A stretch of 5,548 nt of DNA from Spirochaetales bacterium. Lineage in GTDB: Bacteria > Spirochaetota > Spirochaetia > SPDA01. The notes beneath the pieces were generated by a model. The model was not told the DNA's origin and did no database searches. It was given only the letters and a program-made list of their open reading frames with translations. Numbering within the stretch: the stretch's first letter is position 1; the number at the start of each line of letters is the position of its first letter. The translations under genes and the position numbers were made by a program. This document shows, piece after piece, positions 1 through 5,548 of this stretch. The stretch spans positions 1 to 5,548 of the forward strand of contig SPDA01000176.1 in the NCBI GenBank assembly GCA_004525155.1. The letters run 5' to 3'.

Positions 1-381
1 GATGCCCAGGCGCCCGGTTTCGAAGCAGACAAGACCATGCAGCTCGTATCCGACTGGCTCACCAGGTTCGGCAAAGACCTTAAAGGCATCTGCGCCGCTG
101 ACGACTCTTCCCAGGCCCTCGGTATTGCCGAAGCGCTCAAGAAGGCGGGCAGGCAGGATGTCATGGTTATTGCGGCCGGCAACTCAAAGGTCGGTATGGA
201 TGCTGTCAAAGCTGGCGATATCATGTATATCACCTACCAGACCTCCGAAGGCGACGGCGCCCTTGCGATTAAAACTGCTGCCGACTGGTTTAACGGTCTT
301 AAGGTTGATTCGGTAAGGAATATTCCGAAGAAACTCATCGACAAGAGCAACGTCGATCAGTTCTATCCCGCTCAGTGGTAA
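1..381 (+). CDS. Sugar ABC transporter substrate-binding protein, C-terminal part (start outside window)
   Basis: Frame 1 is open from the first base to the TAA at 379-381, giving the last 126 residues of a protein whose start lies upstream. The fragment has the pattern of the second lobe of type-1 periplasmic binding proteins (Peripla_BP_4, the ribose/xylose-binding group). It contains a CAADDSSQALGIAEALKKAG segment, where the residues after the Asp pair begin a helix, then a hydrophobic strand VMVIAAGN, a D-A-V-K-AGDI segment, a T-Y-Q-T strand, and a closing NVDQFYPAQW tail like the common NVDxYxPxxW ending of this family. Such proteins bind a sugar or related small molecule outside the membrane and deliver it to an ABC permease. 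The ligand cannot be told from this half. The signal peptide and lipobox region are not in the window. A strong terminator follows, so this is the last gene of its transcript. The family is clear, the substrate is not. Confidence 0.87.
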   Translation, partial: DAQAPGFEADKTMQLVSDWLTRFGKDLKGICAADDSSQALGIAEALKKAGRQDVMVIAAGNSKVGMDAVKAGDIMYITYQTSEGDGALAIKTAADWFNGLKVDSVRNIPKKLIDKSNVDQFYPAQW

Positions 382-410
382 CAGTGAGACGGGTCTTAAA
401 TTGACCAATG

Positions 411-459
411 ACGCGCGGCTTATGAAGCGAAATGCTTAAAAGCCGCGCGTTTATTTTTT
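411..459 (+). terminator. Rho-independent terminator after the binding-protein gene
   Basis: The arms ACGCGCGGCTT (411-421) and AAGCCGCGCGT (440-450) are a perfect 11-bp GC-rich inverted repeat. Inside the 18-base loop a second short pairing AAGC (425-428) with GCTT (434-437) can extend the structure. The right arm runs straight into a T-rich tract (TTATTTTTT, 451-459). It lies 30 bases after the stop of the binding-protein gene and ends transcription from the left. The left side lacks a matching A-tract, so it probably works in one direction only. Confidence 0.93.
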
Positions 460-476
460 ACAATCTCTCATTATCC

Positions 477-481
477 GGAGG
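477..481 (+). promoter_or_regulatory. Ribosome binding site fixing the URO-D-like start at 492
   Basis: GGAGG ends 10 bases before the ATG at 492. The in-frame upstream ATG at 432 lies in the loop of the terminator hairpin and has no comparable site before it, so 492 is the better start. Confidence 0.85.
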
Positions 482-491
482 CACTCAATAT

Positions 492-1538
492 ATGACATCA
501 CGCGAACGTGTCAGACTTTCATTTGATCACCGTGAACCGGACCGGGTGCCCTGCTGGTGCGGAGCATCGCCGGAATTTCTTGTAAAAGCTCAAACAGTTC
601 TGGGGACTGACGAGGAAGGCTTCCGGCTGAGGATAGGCGACGATTTCCGCCGTGTCTATGCGAAGTACGCCGGACCGGACATGAATCTTTCGCCCGGCTG
701 CACCTGGCGGAGTCCCTTCGGCATTGAACGCACCGGCCTGGGATACGGACAGCCGACTGAACACCCCCTTAAAAATATTTCCACGGTGAAGGAAGTTCTC
801 GATTTCCCCTGGCCCGACCCGGCCTGGATGGATGTCTCCTCGGCACGTTCCGAAGCCCTCGCGTGGAAAGGGGAATACGCCATGCTCGGCGGCGACTGGT
901 CCCCCTTCTGGCACGATGTCATCGACCTCACCGGCATGGAACAGCTCTACTACATGATGTACGACTGTCCTGAAGTGGTTTCGCTTCTCTTTGAAAAAGT
1001 GACTGATTTTTATTTCAAGGTTAGCGAAAACATGTTCGAGGCAGCAGGGGACGCGATCGACATATTTTTTATCGGCAACGATTTCGGGTCCCAGACCGGC
1101 CCCCTCGTCGGAGCGGATCTGTTCGAAAGGTTTATCATGCCTTCATTGAAGCGGCTCATTGATCTGGGCCGCAGGTACAGCCAGAAAGTGATGCTCCACT
1201 GCTGCGGCGGTTTCCGGCCCCTTATCCCCATGATGATTGAAGCGGGTCTGGACGGCGTCCACGCGCTGCAGCCCTTCACCACGGGCATGGAACCCTCATC
1301 ACTTAAGCGCGATTTCGGGGGGAAGCTTCTGTTAAACGGCGCCATTGACAGCCAGTCAGCCCTTATCGAAGGCACGCCTGAAACAGCCCGGCAGGAAACC
1401 CTGCGGATTCTCGGCATCATGGCGCCGGGAGGCGGCTATGTCGCCGGCGCGAGCCATGATTACCTCCTGGAAGAGACGCCTCTCGAAAATGTTCTTTCCA
1501 TGTACGACACGATTATGGAATACGGGATAAAGAAATAA
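492..1538 (+). CDS. Uroporphyrinogen decarboxylase (URO-D) superfamily protein, methyltransferase-like, not HemE
   Basis: The product is 348 residues, a normal length for URO-D-fold TIM barrels. Family signs are the N-terminal MTSRERVRLSFDHREPDRVP (the 'R-x-R-ALxHxEPDRVP' opening typical of the methyltransferase-like branch), GNDFGSQTGPLV at 195-206, HCCGG at 236-240, the LLLNGAIDSQ strand at 279-288, and a C-terminal GGGYVAGASHDYLLEETPLENV stretch at 313-334. The arginine-rich porphyrin-binding N-terminal motif of true HemE is absent, so a haem role is unlikely. Relatives MtaA and CmuA move methyl groups between a corrinoid protein and a thiol or folate using zinc bound by an H-x-C pair plus a later Cys. 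Here H236 and C238 fit the pair, but the later Cys position reads S-H-D (321-323). Many uncharacterised members share this ending, so the exact reaction is unknown. It is followed after 84 bases by the DUF1638/hydantoinase gene in the same direction. No promoter is convincing between the upstream terminator and the start. Confidence 0.88.
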   Translation: MTSRERVRLSFDHREPDRVPCWCGASPEFLVKAQTVLGTDEEGFRLRIGDDFRRVYAKYAGPDMNLSPGCTWRSPFGIERTGLGYGQPTEHPLKNISTVKEVLDFPWPDPAWMDVSSARSEALAWKGEYAMLGGDWSPFWHDVIDLTGMEQLYYMMYDCPEVVSLLFEKVTDFYFKVSENMFEAAGDAIDIFFIGNDFGSQTGPLVGADLFERFIMPSLKRLIDLGRRYSQKVMLHCCGGFRPLIPMMIEAGLDGVHALQPFTTGMEPSSLKRDFGGKLLLNGAIDSQSALIEGTPETARQETLRILGIMAPGGGYVAGASHDYLLEETPLENVLSMYDTIMEYGIKK

Positions 1539-1552
1539 CAAACACCTGATAT

Positions 1553-1580
1553 TTAACATTTTGTTACGACGGTGTATTAT
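1553..1580 (+). promoter_or_regulatory. Candidate sigma70-type promoter for the DUF1638-hydantoinase gene
   Basis: TTAACA (1553-1558) matches the -35 consensus at five of six positions. TATTAT (1575-1580) matches the -10 consensus at five of six, with a 16-base spacer. Transcription would begin near 1587, leaving about 36 bases of leader before the ATG at 1623. The gene could therefore be read both from here and by read-through from the URO-D-like gene, after which no strong terminator is seen. The call rests on consensus matching only. Confidence 0.5.
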
Positions 1581-1605
1581 TCTTCCGACATGTAAAAACC
1601 ATTGC

Positions 1606-1610
1606 AAGGA
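1606..1610 (+). promoter_or_regulatory. Ribosome binding site favouring the start at 1623
   Basis: AAGGA lies 12 bases before the ATG at 1623, slightly long but usable. It falls inside the coding sequence of the alternative in-frame TTG start at 1602, which has no purine-rich site ahead of it. The encoded family match also begins just after residue 5 of the 1623 start. Confidence 0.6.
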
Positions 1611-1622
1611 CAACGGATTACG

Positions 1623-4481
1623 ATGAACAACAGACAGCACATTTACATTATCGCCTGCGGCGTACTTCGCTACGACATACCCCCGGCCGCCGAAAAGGCG
1701 GGGGTTCAGATAACGGCGGAATATCTTCCCGGCGGACTGCATGCCTCGCCGGCGGAACTTCGAAAGCGGCTCCAGGAGTCCGTGGACCGCGTTTCCGCTG
1801 AAGGGGCAGCCGGAGGTAACAACTATTCGCGGATAGCCCTGGGTTACGGGCTCTGCGGCAGGGGAACGGTCGATTTGAAGGCACGGGGAATCCCCCTCGC
1901 CGTACCGAGAGTCCACGACTGTATTTCCCTTTTCCTCGGATCCGATGCCGCCTACAGGAAGGAATTCTCCGACGCCCCCGGGACCTATTATTTTTCGGCA
2001 GGCTGGTACGAAGAGCAGGTCCAGCCGAAACAGGCAGGGCAGGAGCGTATAACCTCGAAGGAGGACGAGATCTACCGGCTAAAGCGCGGGGAACTCACTG
2101 AAAAATACGGTGAAAAAAACGCGGACGCAATTTTGACTTTCCTCGACAGCTGGAAGCAGAATTATTCCCGCGCTGCTTTCATCGATACCGGCTCCGGCGA
2201 GCCCGAAAAATACGCCGATCATGCACGGGCAATGGCGCAGGAATTCGGCTGGAAATACAAGCGTATTGAAGGCACCCAGGATATTCTCGAAAAACTTCTC
2301 AAGGCCGGGGAAAGCACGGACGATATTCTCCTCGTTCCCCCGGATTATGTGACCGCCTATAACACTCTGTCGAAAAGGCTGGAAGCCTATCCGGTTTCAG
2401 GCGCCGCGAAGCAGCCGCTGCGGAAACAGGGCGGCAGTCCGGCAGGAAACGGCGGCATATCCGGAGGACAGCAGCGCAGGCAGCGGATCGGACTCGGCAT
2501 TGACGCGGGCGGGACCTACACGGATGCTGTTATCCATGATTTCAGTTCCAGGGAAATACTCAGTAAAGGCAAGGCCCTGACCACCAAATGGGATTTTACT
2601 CTGGGTATTTCGGCGGCCGTCGACATGCTCTCTCCGGAACTCCTGCCCAAGGTGGAGCTTGCGGCTGTATCCACGACGCTGGCCACCAACGCCATCGTGG
2701 AAGGCCAGGGCCAGAAAGTGGGGCTTCTTCTGATGCCCGCGAATCTCGAACAGGGCAGCATTGTGGATCTGGATCAGCTTCAGGCTGACACGGTGAGCGT
2801 AATAAGCGGCAGGATGACCATAACGGGAATGGAGACGGAGCCGATCGACCCTGAACAGGTAAAAAGGGAGGCGCGGCGCCTGCTGGACCGGGAAGGGGTG
2901 AGCGTATTCGCCGTGTCCGGTTACGCCGGTGCGGTGAATCCCGCCCACGAACTTGAAGTCAAGAAAATCCTGATGGAGGAAACGGGCCTAAGCGTCTGCT
3001 GCGGACACGAGCTCTCAGACCTGCTCAACTTCTACGTGCGGGCAAATACCGCGGTCTTAAACGCGCGGATTATTCCCCTCCTGGAAAAATTCCTGGAAGA
3101 TGTTGAAAAGGCCCTGGCGTCCCGCCATGTTACGGCGCCGGTCATGGTTGTCAAGGGCGACGGTACCCTCATAACCGGCGCTCTTGCAAGGGAACGGCCC
3201 ATAGAAACCATTCTTTCCGGTCCTGCCGCAAGTATAGCCGGGGCCAGGTTTCTTACTGGTATTGAGGATGCCACCGTTGTCGACGTGGGCGGTACAACCT
3301 CGGATATCGGCTGCCTGCGCCGGGGCAGAGTTGAGGTGACCACGCAGGGCGCCAAGGTCGGCGGCTGGCGCACCCATGTAAAGGCCCTGGACCTCAGTAC
3401 CCTGGGGCTCGGCGGGGACAGCGCCATCCTTTTCGAGGAGCAGGATCTTTCAATCGGTCCGCGCAGAATAGCGCCTTTGTGCTGGCTCGGCGCCAATTAT
3501 GATCTCGAAAGGCAGTTCGGCTATATCTCCGATAACAGGGATTACTTCATGAGTACCATGAAACCCATCCAGTTTTTTGTACTGACCGGGAAAAAGCCGG
3601 CGGGCAGTCCGGCGGAAGAGGAGGCTTCGATCCTTCGTGTCCTTGAAGATGGACCCTGTTCCCTGCTGGAGCTGGCGGAGAGGAGCGGCAGGAGCCACTG
3701 GATGATGCTTATGACCGGCAGGCTGGAGGAGGAATATATTGTCCAGCGCTGTGGACTTACCCCTACCGATATTCTGCACGTTCTAGGCGAAGTATCCCTG
3801 TGGAACGGTGAGGCTTCCAAATTCATGGCTGAAATCTACGCGAGGAGGATGAAGCTCGGGCTTGATGATTTCTGCCGGCTGGTCATGAAGCGCATTACCG
3901 ACAGGCTGATAGAGGAGCTTATAAAGAAACAGCTCAACCTCGAAACAGGCCTCGATGAAAGCGACGACTGTCCCTCCTGCAGGATTCTGTTTGACGCCCT
4001 GCTCACGCAGCAGGATGAGCGTTTTCATATTAAGGCGACTTTCAAAAAGCCGATTATCGGGTTAGGCGCGCCTGTAGAGTTCTTTCTTCTGCCAGCCAAG
4101 GAGAAGGTGGATGCCGAGGTTATCATTCCTGAGCATGCTGCTGTGGCTAATGCCGTGGGCGCCATTACAAGCGTGGTACATGTGGACAGGATGGTGCATA
4201 TAATTCCCGACAATAACGGGGATTACGTTGTCCACGGCCTCAGGGAGCTCAGGAGATTCAAACGGTTTGAAGAAGCCTCCGAATTTGCGGAAGGGGCCCT
4301 GAGGGACGAGCTCCTTAAGCTGGCGCGGGAAGCGGGTACGAGCAGCGACGACGCTCAATTCAGGCTCGACGACAGGATAGCCGCAACCGCCGACGGTACG
4401 GAAGTGTTTCTCGAGAGGACCCTATACGGAGAAATTACGGGTTCGCCGGACCTTGTCGGTCTGCCCCTTTCCCGAAGCTGA
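1623..4481 (+). CDS. DUF1638 domain fused to hydantoinase A/oxoprolinase-type ASKHA ATPase
   Basis: This is one uninterrupted 952-residue protein with two recognisable halves. Residues 5 to about 250 resemble DUF1638: IIACGVLR at 9-16, LGYGLCGRGT at 73-82, PRVHDCISLFLG at 95-106 and GTYYFSAGW at 120-128. This family is of unknown function and is seen near corrinoid/methyltransferase genes. Residues about 256-288 form a Gly/Gln/Arg-rich linker. From 289 to the end is a hydantoinase A/oxoprolinase-type actin-like ATPase: phosphate loop 1 DAGGTYTD at 294-301, STTLATNAIVEG at 350-361, a SGPAAS turn at 532-537, phosphate loop 2 DVGGTTSDIG at 554-563, LGLGGDSAI at 594-602, and the closing PEHAAVANAVGAITSV at 836-851. 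Within it, residues 668-715 look like a winged-helix segment ending in GLTPTD, and CPSC sits at 783-786. No signal peptide or membrane segment is seen, so it is cytoplasmic. The likely role is ATP-dependent activation or turnover of a substrate or cofactor alongside the upstream URO-D-like protein. True hydantoinase activity is not shown, and no HydB-like subunit gene follows. Confidence 0.86.
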   Translation: MNNRQHIYIIACGVLRYDIPPAAEKAGVQITAEYLPGGLHASPAELRKRLQESVDRVSAEGAAGGNNYSRIALGYGLCGRGTVDLKARGIPLAVPRVHDCISLFLGSDAAYRKEFSDAPGTYYFSAGWYEEQVQPKQAGQERITSKEDEIYRLKRGELTEKYGEKNADAILTFLDSWKQNYSRAAFIDTGSGEPEKYADHARAMAQEFGWKYKRIEGTQDILEKLLKAGESTDDILLVPPDYVTAYNTLSKRLEAYPVSGAAKQPLRKQGGSPAGNGGISGGQQRRQRIGLGIDAGGTYTDAVIHDFSSREILSKGKALTTKWDFTLGISAAVDMLSPELLPKVELAAVSTTLATNAIVEGQGQKVGLLLMPANLEQGSIVDLDQLQADTVSVISGRMTITGMETEPIDPEQVKREARRLLDREGVSVFAVSGYAGAVNPAHELEVKKILMEETGLSVCCGHELSDLLNFYVRANTAVLNARIIPLLEKFLEDVEKALASRHVTAPVMVVKGDGTLITGALARERPIETILSGPAASIAGARFLTGIEDATVVDVGGTTSDIGCLRRGRVEVTTQGAKVGGWRTHVKALDLSTLGLGGDSAILFEEQDLSIGPRRIAPLCWLGANYDLERQFGYISDNRDYFMSTMKPIQFFVLTGKKPAGSPAEEEASILRVLEDGPCSLLELAERSGRSHWMMLMTGRLEEEYIVQRCGLTPTDILHVLGEVSLWNGEASKFMAEIYARRMKLGLDDFCRLVMKRITDRLIEELIKKQLNLETGLDESDDCPSCRILFDALLTQQDERFHIKATFKKPIIGLGAPVEFFLLPAKEKVDAEVIIPEHAAVANAVGAITSVVHVDRMVHIIPDNNGDYVVHGLRELRRFKRFEEASEFAEGALRDELLKLAREAGTSSDDAQFRLDDRIAATADGTEVFLERTLYGEITGSPDLVGLPLSRS

Positions 4482-5319
4482 AGGTGATAAGGCAGACTGC
4501 GCCGATTATAACGGCCACGCCGATCCACTGAACGGCCGCCAGTGCTTCCCCGAAGCTCAGGACCCCGCCCACCACCGGTATGATGATAAAGTTGACGGTA
4601 AACACGGGGATAATGCGAATCGCTTCCGCTTTTTTGTAGGAGAACTGAAGCACGAATACAGAAAGCAGGGACAGGGCGATCCAGATAACGGCGAAGGGAT
4701 TCGCGAAAAGGGAAAGCAGCCGCCGGATAAGGGCAGCTGTTTCCGCAGGAACGGCTGCGGCTTTAACAAAAGAGTGTTCGACACCGATAGAGGAGGAAGC
4801 GATTTTCTGAAACAGCGGTATCAGGCCGCCCAGGGCGCCTCCGAACCCTCCGATAAGCGGTCCTGCTATGCGGGGCTTTTTCGCGAATATAAGCCAGCCG
4901 AGCATGTACAGCACGCATACAACCCCTCCGAAGATGTAATGGCGGATGAGCCTGATTTCAGAATCGGCACTTTTACGAGCGGCGATGCCTATAACGACGG
5001 CTGCGGTAAAAATCAGCGCAACACCTATTATTTCTTTTAGGCCCGATTTTTCCTTCATCACGAAGCGGGAGAACAGGGTAAGAGAGGCCAGCCCGGTACC
5101 CGCCATGGCGCCGACCAGGGCCACGCTGCCCAGGGATACGGCCCACATGATGAGAAAGGTTGCGGCTGTCGCGGAGAATAGACCGAGCACCCAGAGAACA
5201 GCGCCGGGGACCTTTTTTTTTGGCATGATGGTGAGCCCGATTTTCTGTACCGCCTGACCGATGTTCATGATGGAATAGGCGGCAAACGCGATAACTATGG
5301 AGAGAAGGGACGATGTCAT
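4435..5319 (-). CDS. DMT-superfamily (EamA-like) multi-pass membrane transporter
   Basis: The 294-residue product is mostly hydrophobic, with about nine to ten predicted membrane spans (roughly residues 4-20, 40-60, 64-86, 96-113, 127-146, 152-170, 207-226, 236-254 and 262-281). Two similar halves, the length, short loops, and the closing pattern of a span with a conserved glutamate (SFGEAL, 255-260) followed by a W-x-G-V-A-V-I-I-G final span (265-273) are typical of drug/metabolite transporters with EamA domains. It would sit in the inner membrane and move a small metabolite; the substrate is not predictable. The start at 5319 is supported by GAGGTG on the minus strand (5324-5329), four bases from the ATG. 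The gene is convergent with the DUF1638-hydantoinase gene and overlaps its last 47 bases, and it is divergent from the radical SAM gene. A link to the corrinoid-type genes is not shown by the sequence. Confidence 0.85.
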   Translation of the reverse strand: MTSSLLSIVIAFAAYSIMNIGQAVQKIGLTIMPKKKVPGAVLWVLGLFSATAATFLIMWAVSLGSVALVGAMAGTGLASLTLFSRFVMKEKSGLKEIIGVALIFTAAVVIGIAARKSADSEIRLIRHYIFGGVVCVLYMLGWLIFAKKPRIAGPLIGGFGGALGGLIPLFQKIASSSIGVEHSFVKAAAVPAETAALIRRLLSLFANPFAVIWIALSLLSVFVLQFSYKKAEAIRIIPVFTVNFIIIPVVGGVLSFGEALAAVQWIGVAVIIGAVCLITFSFGKGADRQGPANP

Positions 5320-5323
5320 GGCG

Positions 5324-5329
5324 CACCTC
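5324..5329 (-). promoter_or_regulatory. Ribosome binding site of the membrane transporter gene
   Basis: On the minus strand the sequence reads GAGGTG, followed by four bases and then the ATG whose first base is 5319. This supports the chosen start. No convincing -35/-10 pair for this strand was found in the 107-base divergent gap. Confidence 0.75.
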
Positions 5330-5363
5330 GGCGAATGAAAATATGAAAGATAGTAGCATATTA

Positions 5364-5392
5364 TTGACCGGAATGCATTATTGGCATAGATT
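5364..5392 (+). promoter_or_regulatory. Candidate sigma70-type promoter for the radical SAM gene
   Basis: TTGACC (5364-5369) matches the -35 consensus at five of six positions. After a 17-base spacer, TAGATT (5387-5392) matches the -10 consensus at four of six. Transcription would begin near 5399, about 28 bases before the ATG at 5427. The site lies in the AT-rich part of the divergent gap. It also argues against the in-frame ATG at 5373, which would lie inside the promoter spacer. Confidence 0.55.
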
Positions 5393-5426
5393 TATTTCAA
5401 CAGACAGGCACTTTCCCGGTGAGACA

Positions 5427-5548
5427 ATGGAATATACAAAAAACGTTCCCCGAATCAGCCGCCTTAACTCCGGCGGGGTCATCACGAATTACAACTGTAC
5501 TTCAAAGTGCAGACACTGCCTCTACGCCTCCGGGCCGCAGCGCGACAA
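5427..5548 (+). CDS. Radical SAM enzyme, N-terminal part (runs off window end)
   Basis: The first 40 codons are present and the frame is still open at the window edge. Residues 24-31 read CTSKCRHC, a CX3CX2C motif (Cys 24, 28 and 31) that binds the [4Fe-4S] cluster used to cleave S-adenosylmethionine. The preceding RLNSGGVITNYN stretch supplies the usual strand before the cluster loop, and C-L-Y follows. A purine-rich GGTGAG (5418-5423) lies three bases before the ATG, close but usable; an upstream in-frame ATG at 5373 would add 18 residues with no family-like content. The reaction is decided by the missing C-terminal part (for example SPASM, B12-binding or other accessory domains), so only the superfamily can be named. 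It is divergent from the transporter gene and has its own promoter candidate, so it may begin a new operon. Confidence 0.85.
   Translation, partial: MEYTKNVPRISRLNSGGVITNYNCTSKCRHCLYASGPQRD

Noticed and set aside
432..491. Longer start for the URO-D-like gene at ATG 432 (20 extra residues)
   Set aside because: This ATG lies in the terminator loop, the added residues have no family-like content, and the GGAGG at 477-481 clearly serves the ATG at 492.
1542..1575. Possible hairpin ACACC/GGTGT after the URO-D-like gene
   Set aside because: Five base pairs around a 24-base loop with no T-tract is too weak for a terminator, and it overlaps the promoter candidate.
1602..1622. TTG start for the fusion gene at 1602
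   Set aside because: It would add seven residues before the family match and place the best ribosome binding site inside the coding region; the ATG at 1623 is preferred.
1687..1701. Short hairpin CCGCC-GAAAA-GGCGG early in the fusion gene
   Set aside because: It is inside coding sequence, small, and explained by GC-rich codons; no regulatory context is visible.
1356..1916. Minus-strand open frame of 186 codons
   Set aside because: It crosses the end of one well-supported gene, the gap and the start of another, and its translation is rich in Arg/Gly/Pro with no recognisable domain; it is a shadow frame.
2397..2948. Minus-strand open frame of 183 codons inside the ATPase gene
   Set aside because: It lies antisense to the linker and phosphate loop 1 region, where the plus-strand product has clear family motifs; no ribosome binding site or domain supports it.
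2433..3613. Repeated 11-base GGCAGTCCGGC at 2433-2443 and 3603-3613
   Set aside because: Both encode Gly-Ser-Pro-Ala in flexible parts of the protein; one short match is within what similar codon choice gives by chance.
4453..5040. Plus-strand open frame of 195 codons antisense to the transporter
   Set aside because: The opposite strand encodes a coherent multi-span membrane protein with a good ribosome binding site, while this frame gives a charged, low-complexity product without family features.

Overview
The window looks like part of a bacterial chromosome of moderate-to-high GC content. The genes are tightly packed, have Shine-Dalgarno-type ribosome binding sites, and one clear Rho-independent terminator is visible. 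A sugar-type periplasmic binding protein, a non-haem uroporphyrinogen-decarboxylase (URO-D) family protein, a DUF1638/hydantoinase-type ATPase and a radical SAM protein together suggest an anaerobe with corrinoid or one-carbon chemistry (a spirochaete, clostridial or desulfobacterial lineage would fit). This taxonomic guess is inference only; nothing in the window fixes the lineage.

Layout from left to right: (1) 1-381, plus strand, the C-terminal part of a Peripla_BP_4-type sugar-binding protein whose start lies outside the window; it is closed off by a strong hairpin terminator at 411-459. (2) 492-1538, plus strand, a 348-residue URO-D superfamily protein of the methyltransferase-like (MtaA/CmuA-related) type, not the haem enzyme. 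(3) 1623-4481, plus strand, a 952-residue protein that joins an N-terminal DUF1638 domain through a Gly/Gln-rich linker to a hydantoinase A/oxoprolinase-type ASKHA ATPase; a plausible promoter of its own lies in the 84-base gap before it. (4) 4435-5319, minus strand, a 294-residue multi-pass membrane protein of the drug/metabolite transporter (EamA-like) type, whose 3' end overlaps the fusion gene by 47 bases. (5) 5427 to the window end, plus strand, the first 40 codons of a radical SAM enzyme with a CX3CX2C cluster motif, preceded by a good promoter candidate and divergent from gene 4.

Genes 2 and 3 run in the same direction and are the likely functional core. URO-D-like proteins of this type and DUF1638/ASKHA proteins are families linked to corrinoid-dependent methyl transfer, so the pair may handle or activate a methyl-group carrier. 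No corrinoid-binding protein is present in the window, so this remains a hypothesis. The most notable single observation is the one-chain DUF1638-hydantoinase fusion, which also carries an internal winged-helix-like segment and a CPSC motif.
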